Shown here in pieces: positions 15,089 to 21,429 of a stretch of 30,902 nucleotides of DNA; position 1 is the stretch's first letter; each line of letters opens with the position of its first letter. A program made the position numbers and the translations under genes. Below the pieces are notes generated by a model. It had not been told where the DNA came from, did not search any database, and saw only the letters and a list, made by a program, of their open reading frames with translations. The stretch is taken from the IMG/VR virus record IMGVR_UViG_3300009370_000117, positions 1 through 30,902 of that record, one strand, 5' to 3'. The DNA is from a virus.

Positions 15089-17617
15089 ATGCCCCTCGTT
15101 CCAAAAGAGTCTATGTCCAGCGCCGCCGGCCGGCGCGGGAATAACCCGGCCGCTTCGCGCCTCGGGCAAGCCGTCGATTTTGTCATCAACGGGATTGCCT
15201 TTCCAAAGCTTCCGAGTTTCAAGAAAGGAACCTGCCCCACCCTGCTTGATGCGATCGAGGCGCAAAAAGTTAAGATGTTCATTGAGAACATTCTTTTCAA
15301 TACAGCGGGCCGCGTGGTGACCGGCTCGCCCCAGCGCAACCGCGCAGAGTTGGTTTTTACCCCCGACGGGAATTTTGTTGAGCTTTGGTTGCAAACTGAT
15401 TTGCGCTGGGACAGCGCACCCATGCTGTCGGCTGACCTCAACACAAATGGCAAGGTCATATATGCGCCGCAATTTGATTTATACCTAACGACAACTGTCG
15501 CGGGCACCGTTACAATCCAAAACACGGCGGGAGGGAGTGGGGTCTTGACCCTTGGGCGCGGTATGCCGGGAACCCGCAACCCCGGCACCCATCACGCCTC
15601 AAATTCATCCCCCGACGACACGACGTATTTTTGGCCAAACGATGGGAGCAACGGGCAGGTATTAACTACTGACGGCAACGGCAACCTTTCATGGGGAGCG
15701 GGCGGGAGCGGTGCCCCAACGGATGCAACCTATGTGGTAATGAGCGCAAGCGGCGACTTGAGCGCCGAGCGTGTCCTGACGGCGGGCTCGGGAATTAGCA
15801 TAACCGACGGTGGCGCCAATTCAACGGTGACGATCGCAGCAACGGGCGGCGGCGGGGGGATGACATCTTTTGAGGTAGATGGTGACAGTGGGCCGGCCCA
15901 AACTATTGAAGATGGCAACACGCTTTTCATCCTTGGGGGAACCGATCTGGCAAGCGTTGCAAGCGCAACCGACACAATCACGCTCAACCATTCCGCCAGC
16001 GGTGTATCTGCGGCAACTTTTGGGGATGCGTCAAACGTCGCCCAAATTGCCGTAAATGCACAAGGGCATATCACAAGCGCGAGCGAGGTGGCGATTTCGG
16101 GCCTTATCACGCAGGGGGAGGCGTTAAATTCGGCAGGCTCGCAGATGGCCTTGATTACATGGGCAGATGCAACACCCGGACGGATAACATTAAAGCAGGG
16201 GAAAAACATCACTATGGCCGGAGCTTCCGGCATAATGGAAATTGGCAACACGCACACCACTTTTGGGATCATGGGCGAGCTTTCGGGGCCAATATATGTC
16301 GATTTTACGACCACAAGAGCAACGGTTCGCCTTACTGGCGGCACCCGATACACTGGCGTGCCTTCATTCATTACAACGGGTGGCCCCGTCAACAATACGG
16401 CAGGCAGCATCGATGTTGTAGATCAACCGATTTACATCTCATACAACGCCGCGATTGTTCCAAACGTCTCCGACGGCGCAGGTGGGTGGAATCAGATTTA
16501 CGGCACGTCGGCGGATGCAAACCAATGGTTTATATACGCGGGCACAGGAATCACGGTAACGGGCGGTGGGGGTGCAGGGAATTCAATAAACATTTCCGCT
16601 GACAACAACGGCACCGTCACCTCAATTGAATGCGCCAACGACGGGACATTTATTGATCTCACAGGAGGCACAATCACATCCTCGGGAACCATCCGCGCTG
16701 ATTTAAGCGCGACGGGCACCGCATCCTCCTCAACATTTTTAAGGGGCGACAATACATGGGCCGACCCCGGCGCGGCTGGCATGACCTCCTTTGATTTGGA
16801 TGGCGACTCGGGAACCACCCAAACGGTTGAGGACGGCAACACCGTAACCCTGGCGGGAGGCAATGGACTCGATTCTGTGGCCAGCGCAACCGATACAGTC
16901 ACCTTTGCGATTGATGACACGGTGGCACAGTCAATTGATATTTCAGCCGACGGCGGCACAGCATCGGGGGATGGCACAGTAAATTTTGATAATTTTGTTT
17001 CCGCAAATTCCGTGGGCCTTGTCGCGGGCGACAACGTGACAATCACGGGAAGCAATTCAGCCGGCACAGTAAAGATTGAAGCGGCAAGCGGCGGGGGGGG
17101 CGGCGGTGCCCCAACGGATGCGAGTTATGTAACGTTGGGAGTCAATGGGACGTTAACCAATGAGCGTGTCTTGACTGCGGGCACAGGCATTTCCCTCACC
17201 GACGGCGGCGCGGGGTCGACGGTGACAATTGCCGCGACGGGCGGCGGGGGAGGCGGCCCGGGGGCAACCGAGCTAACGTCTGGAACATCCCACACGGCGA
17301 CCGCAACCGATGACCATATTTATTGGCTAAATCAAAGCGGACTGAGTGGCACTTTCACCCTCACCCTGCCCTCTGCCTCAAGCGTGGGCGGGGTCACGTA
17401 TAGATTTTATGCATTGGAGGCTAATTGGGAAACGTTTAAGGTTGCCGCCGCCGGGTCGGATGTGATCTTTGATAATTACGATGAAATTAACAATGCCACG
17501 GGAGGATTGAGTGCGATTGAAACCGCATATACATGGATTTCAATTGAGATGACCAGCGACGGCGACGCGGCTTGGGTGTCCTCATCCTATCATGACGGTT
17601 ACTGGTATTCCTCCTAA
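15089..17617 (+). CDS. Large repetitive tail fibre
   Basis: An 842-residue Gly/Thr/Ser-rich fibre likely to bind the host. Residues 1-150 form a distinct base domain (DFVINGIAFPKL, then a strand-rich part). NGQVLTTDGNGNLSW (about 189-203) is a common phage-fibre motif. Two pairs of modules are duplicated: TDA(T/S)YV...ERVLTAG(S/T)GIS near 15710-15855 and again 17104-17250, each ending in a Gly run; and MTSF(E/D)...EDGNT...SVASATDT near 15859-15990 and again 16780-16915. The C-terminus (about 740-842) lacks glycine repeats and may be the receptor-binding tip. The stop overlaps the next start (TAATG). Confidence 0.8.
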   Translation: MPLVPKESMSSAAGRRGNNPAASRLGQAVDFVINGIAFPKLPSFKKGTCPTLLDAIEAQKVKMFIENILFNTAGRVVTGSPQRNRAELVFTPDGNFVELWLQTDLRWDSAPMLSADLNTNGKVIYAPQFDLYLTTTVAGTVTIQNTAGGSGVLTLGRGMPGTRNPGTHHASNSSPDDTTYFWPNDGSNGQVLTTDGNGNLSWGAGGSGAPTDATYVVMSASGDLSAERVLTAGSGISITDGGANSTVTIAATGGGGGMTSFEVDGDSGPAQTIEDGNTLFILGGTDLASVASATDTITLNHSASGVSAATFGDASNVAQIAVNAQGHITSASEVAISGLITQGEALNSAGSQMALITWADATPGRITLKQGKNITMAGASGIMEIGNTHTTFGIMGELSGPIYVDFTTTRATVRLTGGTRYTGVPSFITTGGPVNNTAGSIDVVDQPIYISYNAAIVPNVSDGAGGWNQIYGTSADANQWFIYAGTGITVTGGGGAGNSINISADNNGTVTSIECANDGTFIDLTGGTITSSGTIRADLSATGTASSSTFLRGDNTWADPGAAGMTSFDLDGDSGTTQTVEDGNTVTLAGGNGLDSVASATDTVTFAIDDTVAQSIDISADGGTASGDGTVNFDNFVSANSVGLVAGDNVTITGSNSAGTVKIEAASGGGGGGAPTDASYVTLGVNGTLTNERVLTAGTGISLTDGGAGSTVTIAATGGGGGGPGATELTSGTSHTATATDDHIYWLNQSGLSGTFTLTLPSASSVGGVTYRFYALEANWETFKVAAAGSDVIFDNYDEINNATGGLSAIETAYTWISIEMTSDGDAAWVSSSYHDGYWYSS

Positions 17618-17796
17618 TGAGCAAAGAGTTAGCAGAAAAGTTTTTGGATGGCGACGACAGCGTTGCCAGTAAAATCCCCCTCAAAGATTTCTTGTGGGCG
17701 GTGCGGCAAAACCCCAAGCGTGCAAGCAAGGAATACCGGCGCCGGGGAAAGGCTGGAAAGCTGCCCAAAAGGAAGGGCCGCAAGCGGGTCAACTGA
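17617..17796 (+). CDS. Small basic protein
   Basis: A 59-residue ORF starting in TAATG with the fibre stop. The first half is acidic and helical (MSKELAEKFLDGDDS...), the second half strongly basic (KEYRRRGKAGKLPKRKGRKR). It ends inside linker copy 4, the linker supplying its TGA. There is no family match. It may bind nucleic acid or assist the fibre. It is accepted for tight coupling and a clear reading frame. Confidence 0.5.
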   Translation: MSKELAEKFLDGDDSVASKIPLKDFLWAVRQNPKRASKEYRRRGKAGKLPKRKGRKRVN

Positions 17797-17814
17797 ACGA
17801 TTAACCCAATGGTG
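17790..17814 (+). repeat. Start-associated linker, copy 4
   Basis: CAACTGAACGATT, then AACCCA, then ATGGTG: the most diverged copy, with four differences from consensus. Its ACTGA contains the stop of the preceding gene, and ATG 17818 follows three bases after GGTG. Confidence 0.75.
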
Positions 17815-17817
17815 AGT

Positions 17818-18033
17818 ATGGAGTTGGGCCAAATATTGCAAAGCGTGTTGACCATAGCGGTGGCGGTCTTTGGTTTCTTTTTCAAGAAACTATTTGACCA
17901 ACTTGAGGAAGGCGCCCGGCGCATGACAAAAATGGAAAAGGAAATATCACGACAAAAACAGCAAGCCGATGACCTTGATGGCCGGCTTGATCGGATCGAG
18001 GCAAAGCTTGATCGGTTATTGGAGCGCGACTAA
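17818..18033 (+). CDS. Single-TM coiled-coil protein, possible holin partner
   Basis: A 71-residue protein with one hydrophobic helix (about residues 5-24, LQSVLTIAVAVFGFFFKKLF from its QI) and then a charged coiled coil (MTKMEKEISRQKQQADDLDG, ending LDRIEAKLDRLLERD). Small one-TM coiled-coil proteins of this kind are common in phage lysis regions. ATG 17818 is preferred because it lies just after linker copy 4; ATG 17809 is in frame and would add three residues. It opens the lysis-like gene block. Confidence 0.6.
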   Translation: MELGQILQSVLTIAVAVFGFFFKKLFDQLEEGARRMTKMEKEISRQKQQADDLDGRLDRIEAKLDRLLERD

Positions 18034-18242
18034 TGGACACTCACACGGCAGCAACTTTTTTTATTGGCTTCACAATCGGCGCCGGCGTTATGTTTTCGGT
18101 GGTCGTCATTGGTTACCTCCTGAGAAAATTTGCCGCTTCGGCCGAGGCCGACGCATTGATTTACAACCTCACCGCACAATTGCGGGAGGATGTGAAACCC
18201 GAACCAAAGAAAAAAAATGTTAGACGAAAAACAAAAAAATAG
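18033..18242 (+). CDS. Small membrane protein in lysis block
   Basis: A 69-residue protein starting in TAATG with its neighbour. One transmembrane segment (FFIGFTIGAGVMFSVVVIGYLL, about 9-30) is followed by a helix and a Lys/Arg-rich tail (EPKKKNVRRKTKK) that should stay in the cytoplasm. It has i-spanin-like topology without the long periplasmic part, or could be a holin/antiholin component. It overlaps the next gene by 26 bases. Confidence 0.5.
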   Translation: MDTHTAATFFIGFTIGAGVMFSVVVIGYLLRKFAASAEADALIYNLTAQLREDVKPEPKKKNVRRKTKK

Positions 18243-18435
18243 CAGAGGCATCCGCACAAGCGAGTGGTGGCTAACCCTGGCGGCTTCATTGATCGGCTTG
18301 GCCGTGATGGCCGGGTGGATCAATCCCGAGGGCGTGAGCACCATTGACAAAATCAGCGGCATGGCCATGGCCGGCCTTGCGGCGCTGGGCTATCAAGTTA
18401 GCCGAGGCTTGGCCAAGGGATCAAAAAAGGATTAA
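18217..18435 (+). CDS. Putative holin
   Basis: A 72-residue protein with two hydrophobic segments (WWLTLAASLIGLAVMAGWI, about 17-35, and ISGMAMAGLAALGYQVS, about 46-62), a short loop between them and a basic end (KGSKKD). That is a class II-type holin shape: it would hold, then permeabilise, the inner membrane at lysis time. It is in an overlapping run of small membrane genes followed by a spanin-like pair. No family motif is certain. Confidence 0.5.
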   Translation: MLDEKQKNSRGIRTSEWWLTLAASLIGLAVMAGWINPEGVSTIDKISGMAMAGLAALGYQVSRGLAKGSKKD

Positions 18436-18594
18436 ATGCTCGCGGCCTTTTTCAAGGCATTGTTGGAAATCATCACCGAGTTGATAAAGGGTGAAGTCAA
18501 AAAAGACATCAAGGCCACCGACGCCGCCACTCCCCCTCAAACTTTGCGCGATCGTTTTCGCCGCAAGCTTGAGCGCCAGTTGCGCGACAAGTAA
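18436..18594 (+). CDS. Small amphipathic protein hosting a nested gene
   Basis: A 52-residue ORF beginning at the base after the preceding stop. It has an amphipathic N-terminus (MLAAFFKALLEIITELIKGE) and an Arg/Lys-rich end (ATPPQTLRDRFRRKLERQ). Small proteins with a similar TP-x-x-LRDR tail are frequent beside phage lysis genes. From 18491 a second reading frame starts inside it and encodes the lipoprotein, as in lambda Rz/Rz1. It lacks a clear transmembrane helix, so it is not a standard i-spanin. Confidence 0.5.
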   Translation: MLAAFFKALLEIITELIKGEVKKDIKATDAATPPQTLRDRFRRKLERQLRDK

Positions 18595-18778
18595 AGTGGT
18601 CTTTGTGGATACTTCACCCGACTCGGGGATGGTGCGCTTGGCTGACGACGTGCGCGGCCATGTGTTTTACTATTCCAAAGAAGGCGAGTGGATTCGATCC
18701 CGCAACAAGGTTACCTTGCCCGAGGGATGGTTTGCCGGCGGCATAAACCTCAACGATAATAACACGACAACCCCATGA
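18491..18778 (+). CDS. Lipoprotein, o-spanin-like, in an overlapping frame
   Basis: A 95-residue protein starting at GTG 18491 inside the previous gene. It has a basic, proline-rich start (MKSKKTSRPPTPPLPLK), a hydrophobic stretch and a lipobox-like LSASC, so the mature N-terminus should be an acylated cysteine. The mature part (VRLADDVRGHVFYYSKEGEWIRS, cut here) resembles small phage lipoproteins found next to holins. It is probably an outer-membrane lysis protein, as Rz1 is. A serine at -3 makes the lipobox imperfect. Confidence 0.6.
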   Translation: MKSKKTSRPPTPPLPLKLCAIVFAASLSASCATSKVVFVDTSPDSGMVRLADDVRGHVFYYSKEGEWIRSRNKVTLPEGWFAGGINLNDNNTTTP

Positions 18779-18897
18779 TTAGATCATTTATTCTCAAGCT
18801 CATAATGTATTTTGTGGTTATCGGCTTGCCGGTTTCCTTCATCGCCTTTCTTGTGCTCGGTTGCGTTTGGCTGGGTAAACAAATATTTGCAGGCTGA
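18775..18897 (+). CDS. 40-residue single-TM protein
   Basis: It starts in an ATGA overlap with the lipoprotein stop. MIRSFILKLIMYFVVIGLPV leads into SFIAFLVLGCVWLGKQIFAG: nearly all hydrophobic, with a positive N-terminus and Lys near the C-terminus. It is the last gene of the lysis-like block, just before a strong terminator. It may be a holin accessory or lysis regulator; no family is recognised. Confidence 0.5.
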   Translation: MIRSFILKLIMYFVVIGLPVSFIAFLVLGCVWLGKQIFAG

Positions 18898-18903
18898 CCA
18901 CGG

Positions 18904-18983
18904 GGGGCATCCAACCCAAGGCGAGTCGGCCCGGGAGACCGGGCCGGCTTTCCTTGTGTACACAATTGGCCCGAGGATGCCCC
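18904..18983 (+). terminator. Late-operon terminator inside a larger inverted repeat
   Basis: CGGCCCGG (18927-18934) and CCGGGCCG (18939-18946) pair around a GAGA tetraloop and are followed by GCTTTCCTT: an intrinsic terminator for the rightward late operon. It is enclosed by a perfect 9-base inverted repeat, GGGGCATCC (18904-18912) and GGATGCCCC (18975-18983). A further pair, GGCCCG/CGGGCC (18968-18973 with 18987-18992), overlaps it and could form an alternative fold. Confidence 0.75.
18954..18965. promoter_or_regulatory. Perfect 12-base palindrome (operator-like)
   Basis: TTGTGTACACAA is a perfect dyad immediately after the terminator stem and about 140 bases upstream of the strong promoter. 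It may be a repressor site or part of the terminator tail. No second copy was noticed. Confidence 0.35.
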
Positions 18984-19104
18984 ACACGGGCCCGGCGGCC
19001 GGTTTGACCATGGTTTTGGTGGTATTGACACCCGGTTGATTGCGGGGCAATTGTGGGCCGGTTTGTGGGGGCAAAATTATTTTCACTTTTTTTCAATTTA
19101 GGGG

Positions 19105-19133
19105 TTGACTGCATAGCGGGTATGCACTATAAC
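19105..19133 (+). promoter_or_regulatory. Strong sigma70-type promoter with operator in the spacer
   Basis: TTGACT (19105-19110), exactly 17 bases, then TATAAC (19128-19133). Between the boxes lies TGCATA-GCGGG-TATGCA (19110-19126), a perfect 6-base dyad with a 5-base centre. A repressor bound there would block polymerase. Transcription should start about 19140-19141, at or next to the ATG at 19141, so the first mRNA may be leaderless. It drives the small-gene operon and probably int. Confidence 0.8.
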
Positions 19134-19140
19134 TACACCC

Positions 19141-19386
19141 ATGACAGAGAACACGACAACAAAAACCACCGGCCAAACAATCACCATCAAGGGCATTAAC
19201 TACATCATCGAGCAAGTGATGACCCCGGCCGGCCACCGCGCCGAGGGCCGCAACAATGTCGCCGCCAGCCGCGAGAGCAACAACATTGCCGCTGACTTGG
19301 TGGTGCGCCGCCCGGCCGGGGCAAAGTTGCATCTTGTTTACCAAATGGCCAACACCGGCGGCCTAATTTACATTATGAGCTTTTAG
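19141..19386 (+). CDS. Small early protein, first gene after promoter
   Basis: An 81-residue protein with a Thr-rich start (MTENTTTKTTGQ) and a beta-rich body (TITIKGINYIIEQV, DLVVRRPAGAKLHLVYQ, GGLIYIMSF). There is no family I recognise. It is probably the first and most strongly transcribed early gene, starting 8 bases after the -10 box and lacking a Shine-Dalgarno. This position suits a host-takeover or anti-defence protein, but that is inference only. Confidence 0.65.
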   Translation: MTENTTTKTTGQTITIKGINYIIEQVMTPAGHRAEGRNNVAASRESNNIAADLVVRRPAGAKLHLVYQMANTGGLIYIMSF

Positions 19387-19395
19387 CAAACTAAC

Positions 19396-19433
19396 CAACC
19401 AACCAAAACCAAAACACACACGACAATGAAAAA
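19396..19433 (+). repeat. A/C-rich start-region repeat, copy 1
   Basis: This leader is nearly free of G and T and ends in AAAACACACACGACA followed by ATGAAAAA. The last 23 bases (19411-19433) are repeated exactly at 19672-19694, again across a start codon. The part CAACCAACCAAAACCAAA (19396-19413) is a perfect complement of 30551-30568. An unstructured A/C leader can load ribosomes without Shine-Dalgarno pairing. Confidence 0.8.
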
Positions 19434-19650
19434 CAGAATTGCAAAAACAAAATACCACCGGGCACTTTCGGAGAATCTCACGCCGGGCACCGAGTTTCTC
19501 GGCCGCCGATATGTACTTGGCCGCCAGATTCACAAGGTGCTTGCGGGCCATCGTTGGCGCGTCACCAAGCGCGACAAAGGCACCGTCTCCCTCGAGAAGA
19601 TCGTAGGCACAATGTGCGCCCCAACACACGTTATCCTTGAGCTTGTTTGA
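19426..19650 (+). CDS. Small basic protein flanked by start-region repeats
   Basis: A 74-residue, positively charged protein with TPGTEFLGRRYVLGRQIHKV and a WRVTKRDKGTVSLEKIVG stretch, predicted as small beta barrel plus helix. There is no known family. Its start region and the start region of the next gene share 23 identical bases, so this gene sits as a cassette of 261 bases between direct repeats. It may be a recent insertion or duplication product. Confidence 0.65.
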   Translation: MKNRIAKTKYHRALSENLTPGTEFLGRRYVLGRQIHKVLAGHRWRVTKRDKGTVSLEKIVGTMCAPTHVILELV

Positions 19651-19659
19651 TTTTAACAA

Positions 19660-19694
19660 AAACCAAAACCAAAAACACACACGACAATGAAAAA
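19660..19694 (+). repeat. A/C-rich start-region repeat, copy 2
   Basis: Second copy of the A/C-rich leader; 19672-19694 equals 19411-19433 over all 23 bases, including ATGAAAAA. The upstream part (AAAACCAAAACC) differs from copy 1 by one extra A. Confidence 0.8.
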
Positions 19695-20019
19695 TATTAG
19701 AGACTACACCGCAAAAATCAGCCGCAACAAACGGGGCGCCCGCGTATGGATGCAAGCCAAGTGGCTAACCGAGGCCGGCTTTGGGATCGGGCAAGAGTAT
19801 TCGGTTGAGTATGCACCCGGCAAGGCCATCATCACGGTGGGGGGGAAAAGTCAACCGCTTGAAACGCGCCGCCCTTGGATTTCCCGCAAGGTGGCCGTTG
19901 GCCATGGCCGCCCCATCATTGACCTCATCTCGGCAGAATTCACCAAGGTGATGGGCTCGGCCACGGCCGCCCACGTCATTGCAACCCCCGGCAAAATCAC
20001 CGTAACCGCAAAGGCTTAA
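19687..20019 (+). CDS. Double SymE/AbrB-like domain protein
   Basis: A 110-residue protein with two similar halves. Residues about 15-50 (WMQAKWLTEAGFGIGQEYSV, then GKAIITV) match the WL-x-x-AGF-x-x-G pattern of SymE/AbrB-type folds. Residues about 62-108 (RRPWISRKVAVGHGRPIIDL... GKITVTAKA) form a second unit. As I recall, this pair is found fused in front of some phage C5-cytosine methyltransferases; here it stands alone, 9 kb from the methyltransferase at 28790. It probably binds nucleic acid or assists the methyltransferase. The last codons lie in a 20-base repeat. Confidence 0.6.
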   Translation: MKNIRDYTAKISRNKRGARVWMQAKWLTEAGFGIGQEYSVEYAPGKAIITVGGKSQPLETRRPWISRKVAVGHGRPIIDLISAEFTKVMGSATAAHVIATPGKITVTAKA

Positions 20020-20024
20020 TCATG
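20005..20024 (+). repeat. 20-base gene-junction repeat, copy 1
   Basis: ACCGCAAAGGCTTAATCATG covers the last codons and stop of one gene, the spacer and the ATG of the next. It is repeated exactly at 20328-20347, so the 106-residue gene between is a 323-base unit flanked by direct repeats. Confidence 0.85.
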
Positions 20025-20342
20025 GCATTCATTGACCAGATTGAAACAGAGAAAAAGCGCCACGCCGAGCTTGATGCGGCCACCGTTGGCCTTGCCGCTC
20101 TTTTTGGCGACTTCATGCATACAAGCAAGGTGGCCTTGTCGGCGGCCGAGCCCCCACCGCGCTTGCGGTTTGAGGTATGCACCGGGCGCCGCATGTTTGT
20201 GATGTGGGCCACCGATCGCAAGGAGGCATACAAGGATGCGTGCGCCTTGAAAGGGCTTGCGCCCGGCTCACCCTTTCCCGGCTCAATCAAGCAAAGAGAG
20301 AGGGGCAAAGCGGCAATTTACAACATCACCGCAAAGGCTTAA
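20022..20342 (+). CDS. Unknown 106-residue protein
   Basis: A helical start (MAFIDQIETEKKRHAELDAA) is followed by an alpha/beta part with RLRFEVCTGRRMFVMWATDR and ending YNITAKA. There is no recognisable family; the RKEAYKDACALKG helix may be part of a small binding domain. It is unusual because the whole gene is bracketed by exact 20-base repeats that carry its own ATG and that of the next gene, and its C-terminal TAKA matches that of the preceding protein through the repeat. Confidence 0.65.
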   Translation: MAFIDQIETEKKRHAELDAATVGLAALFGDFMHTSKVALSAAEPPPRLRFEVCTGRRMFVMWATDRKEAYKDACALKGLAPGSPFPGSIKQRERGKAAIYNITAKA

Positions 20343-20347
20343 TCATG
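20328..20347 (+). repeat. 20-base gene-junction repeat, copy 2
   Basis: Exact second copy of ACCGCAAAGGCTTAATCATG; it ends in the ATG of the gene at 20345. Confidence 0.85.
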
Positions 20348-20707
20348 CACCCCGACCACAAAATCAAAGACCCCGGCACCCCCGGCTCGATTGGTGCTTG
20401 CGGGCACTCGATCACCCGTTTGCTTTCCATGGTTGAGGAGGGCGATGGCACCATCACGCTCGACCTCAAGGCGGCGCATGACATCTACTTGCTCGCACGC
20501 CTTGGCATGGATCGCCTCACCCTAAATGATTGCCGGCTAACGGCCAAGCACGGCAAGGCCATGCCGGCCAGCCTCAAGCAAACCCGCGAGGAGGATGCGG
20601 CCACCCTCACGGCCATGGCCAACAAGATCAAGGAGGCCAGCGCCGGCGCCCTTGAGTATGGGCCAACCCGCGCCATCATCCCGGCACCCAAGGAGGGCAA
20701 AGCATGA
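20345..20707 (+). CDS. Unknown 120-residue helical protein
   Basis: ATG 20345 was chosen because it lies in the junction repeat and the upstream part of the open frame overlaps the previous gene. It has a mostly helical composition, with GHSITRLLSMVEEGDGTITL, AAHDIYLLARLGMDRLTLND and a Lys-rich end. No family is recognised. Its TGA overlaps the ATG of the next gene, so the two are co-translated. Confidence 0.65.
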   Translation: MHPDHKIKDPGTPGSIGACGHSITRLLSMVEEGDGTITLDLKAAHDIYLLARLGMDRLTLNDCRLTAKHGKAMPASLKQTREEDAATLTAMANKIKEASAGALEYGPTRAIIPAPKEGKA

Positions 20708-20943
20708 TGACCCTCTCAGGCATGACCCCGCCGCCACCGGGCATGGTTTACCGCAAGCCCGGCGAGCGAGTCATCCTTGATGGCCACGAGTTTGAGGTTG
20801 TGCGCGTCACCGAAAGCTCGGCAACATGCCGCATGGCGGGCACGCGGCAACGATCATTCACCGACGTGCGCACCGGCAAGCTTGTGGAATTCACCGCCCC
20901 ATATTCCCGCGTTGCCCACATCACCGCAACCCGCGAGCGTTAA
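20704..20943 (+). CDS. Unknown 79-residue beta-rich protein
   Basis: It starts in an ATGA overlap. A proline-rich beginning (MTPPPPGMVYRKPGERV) leads into strands ILDGHEFEVVRVTESSATCR and RQRSFTDVRTGKLVEF. It resembles small SH3-like or beta-barrel phage proteins but has no definite family. It ends two bases before the metallopeptidase-like gene. Confidence 0.6.
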   Translation: MMTLSGMTPPPPGMVYRKPGERVILDGHEFEVVRVTESSATCRMAGTRQRSFTDVRTGKLVEFTAPYSRVAHITATRER

Positions 20944-20945
20944 CC

Positions 20946-21200
20946 ATGGCCCGCCGGCGCATCAAGATTGAACTCAAGAACCTCCCCCGGGGCGAGGATT
21001 ATGGGCAAGCTTTCCCCCGCGAGCGGCGCATTGTGATTGATGTGGACATCCACAAGACCGAGCGCGAGTTGCTCGACACCGTTTGCCACGAGGTTTTGCA
21101 TGTTGCGAGCGAAGATTTACTTTCAGAAAACGCGGTTGAGGCAATTGCCGCCGACTTGGCCGACGTATTAACTAGAATGAAATGGCGGCGGATACACTAA
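20946..21200 (+). CDS. HExxH putative metallopeptidase domain protein
   Basis: An 84-residue protein with a zincin motif, CHEVLHVASED (about 47-57): two histidines and a glutamate placed to bind zinc and activate water. Acidic residues in the helix after it (SENAVEAIAADLADVL) could supply the third ligand. A basic start (MARRRIKIELK) and a strand RRIVIDVDI precede it. Small phage proteins of this kind are known but their role is unclear. ATG 20946 lies in CC-ATGG directly after the preceding stop. It is too small and lacks any cell-wall-binding part to be called an endolysin with confidence. Confidence 0.65.
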   Translation: MARRRIKIELKNLPRGEDYGQAFPRERRIVIDVDIHKTERELLDTVCHEVLHVASEDLLSENAVEAIAADLADVLTRMKWRRIH

Positions 21201-21237
21201 AAATGGAAGCGACAACGACACCAAAGGAGGTAAACGC

Positions 21238-21429
21238 ATGAATGCAGAGGTGAGCAAATACATGGCCGAAATTGGCGCCAAGGGCGGCAAGGCCGGCAAG
21301 GGATCGCAAGCAGTAAAAGCCAAATGCAAGGCGGCAGCCAAGGCGCGTTGGGCCAAGCACCGCGCCGCCAGGGCGGCGGCCAAAAAGAAAAAGCAAGAGG
21401 AGGGCGCGGCGGGTGGCGTCAAGAGTTGA
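21238..21429 (+). CDS. Lys/Ala-rich KGG-type small protein
   Basis: A 63-residue protein, highly basic, with AEIGAKGGKAGKGSQAVKAK and Ala/Lys/Arg repeats after it, like a histone-tail or nucleoid-binding protein. It has the clearest Shine-Dalgarno of the window, AAGGAGGT six bases before ATG, so it is probably well translated. It lies just before the gene-free region that precedes the integrase. A DNA-bending aid to recombination or packaging is possible but not shown. Confidence 0.65.
   Translation: MNAEVSKYMAEIGAKGGKAGKGSQAVKAKCKAAAKARWAKHRAARAAAKKKKQEEGAAGGVKS

Noticed and set aside
19025-19054. Second promoter with perfect -35 TTGACA
   Set aside because: No acceptable -10 box lies 16-18 bases downstream (CAATTG/AATTGT only).
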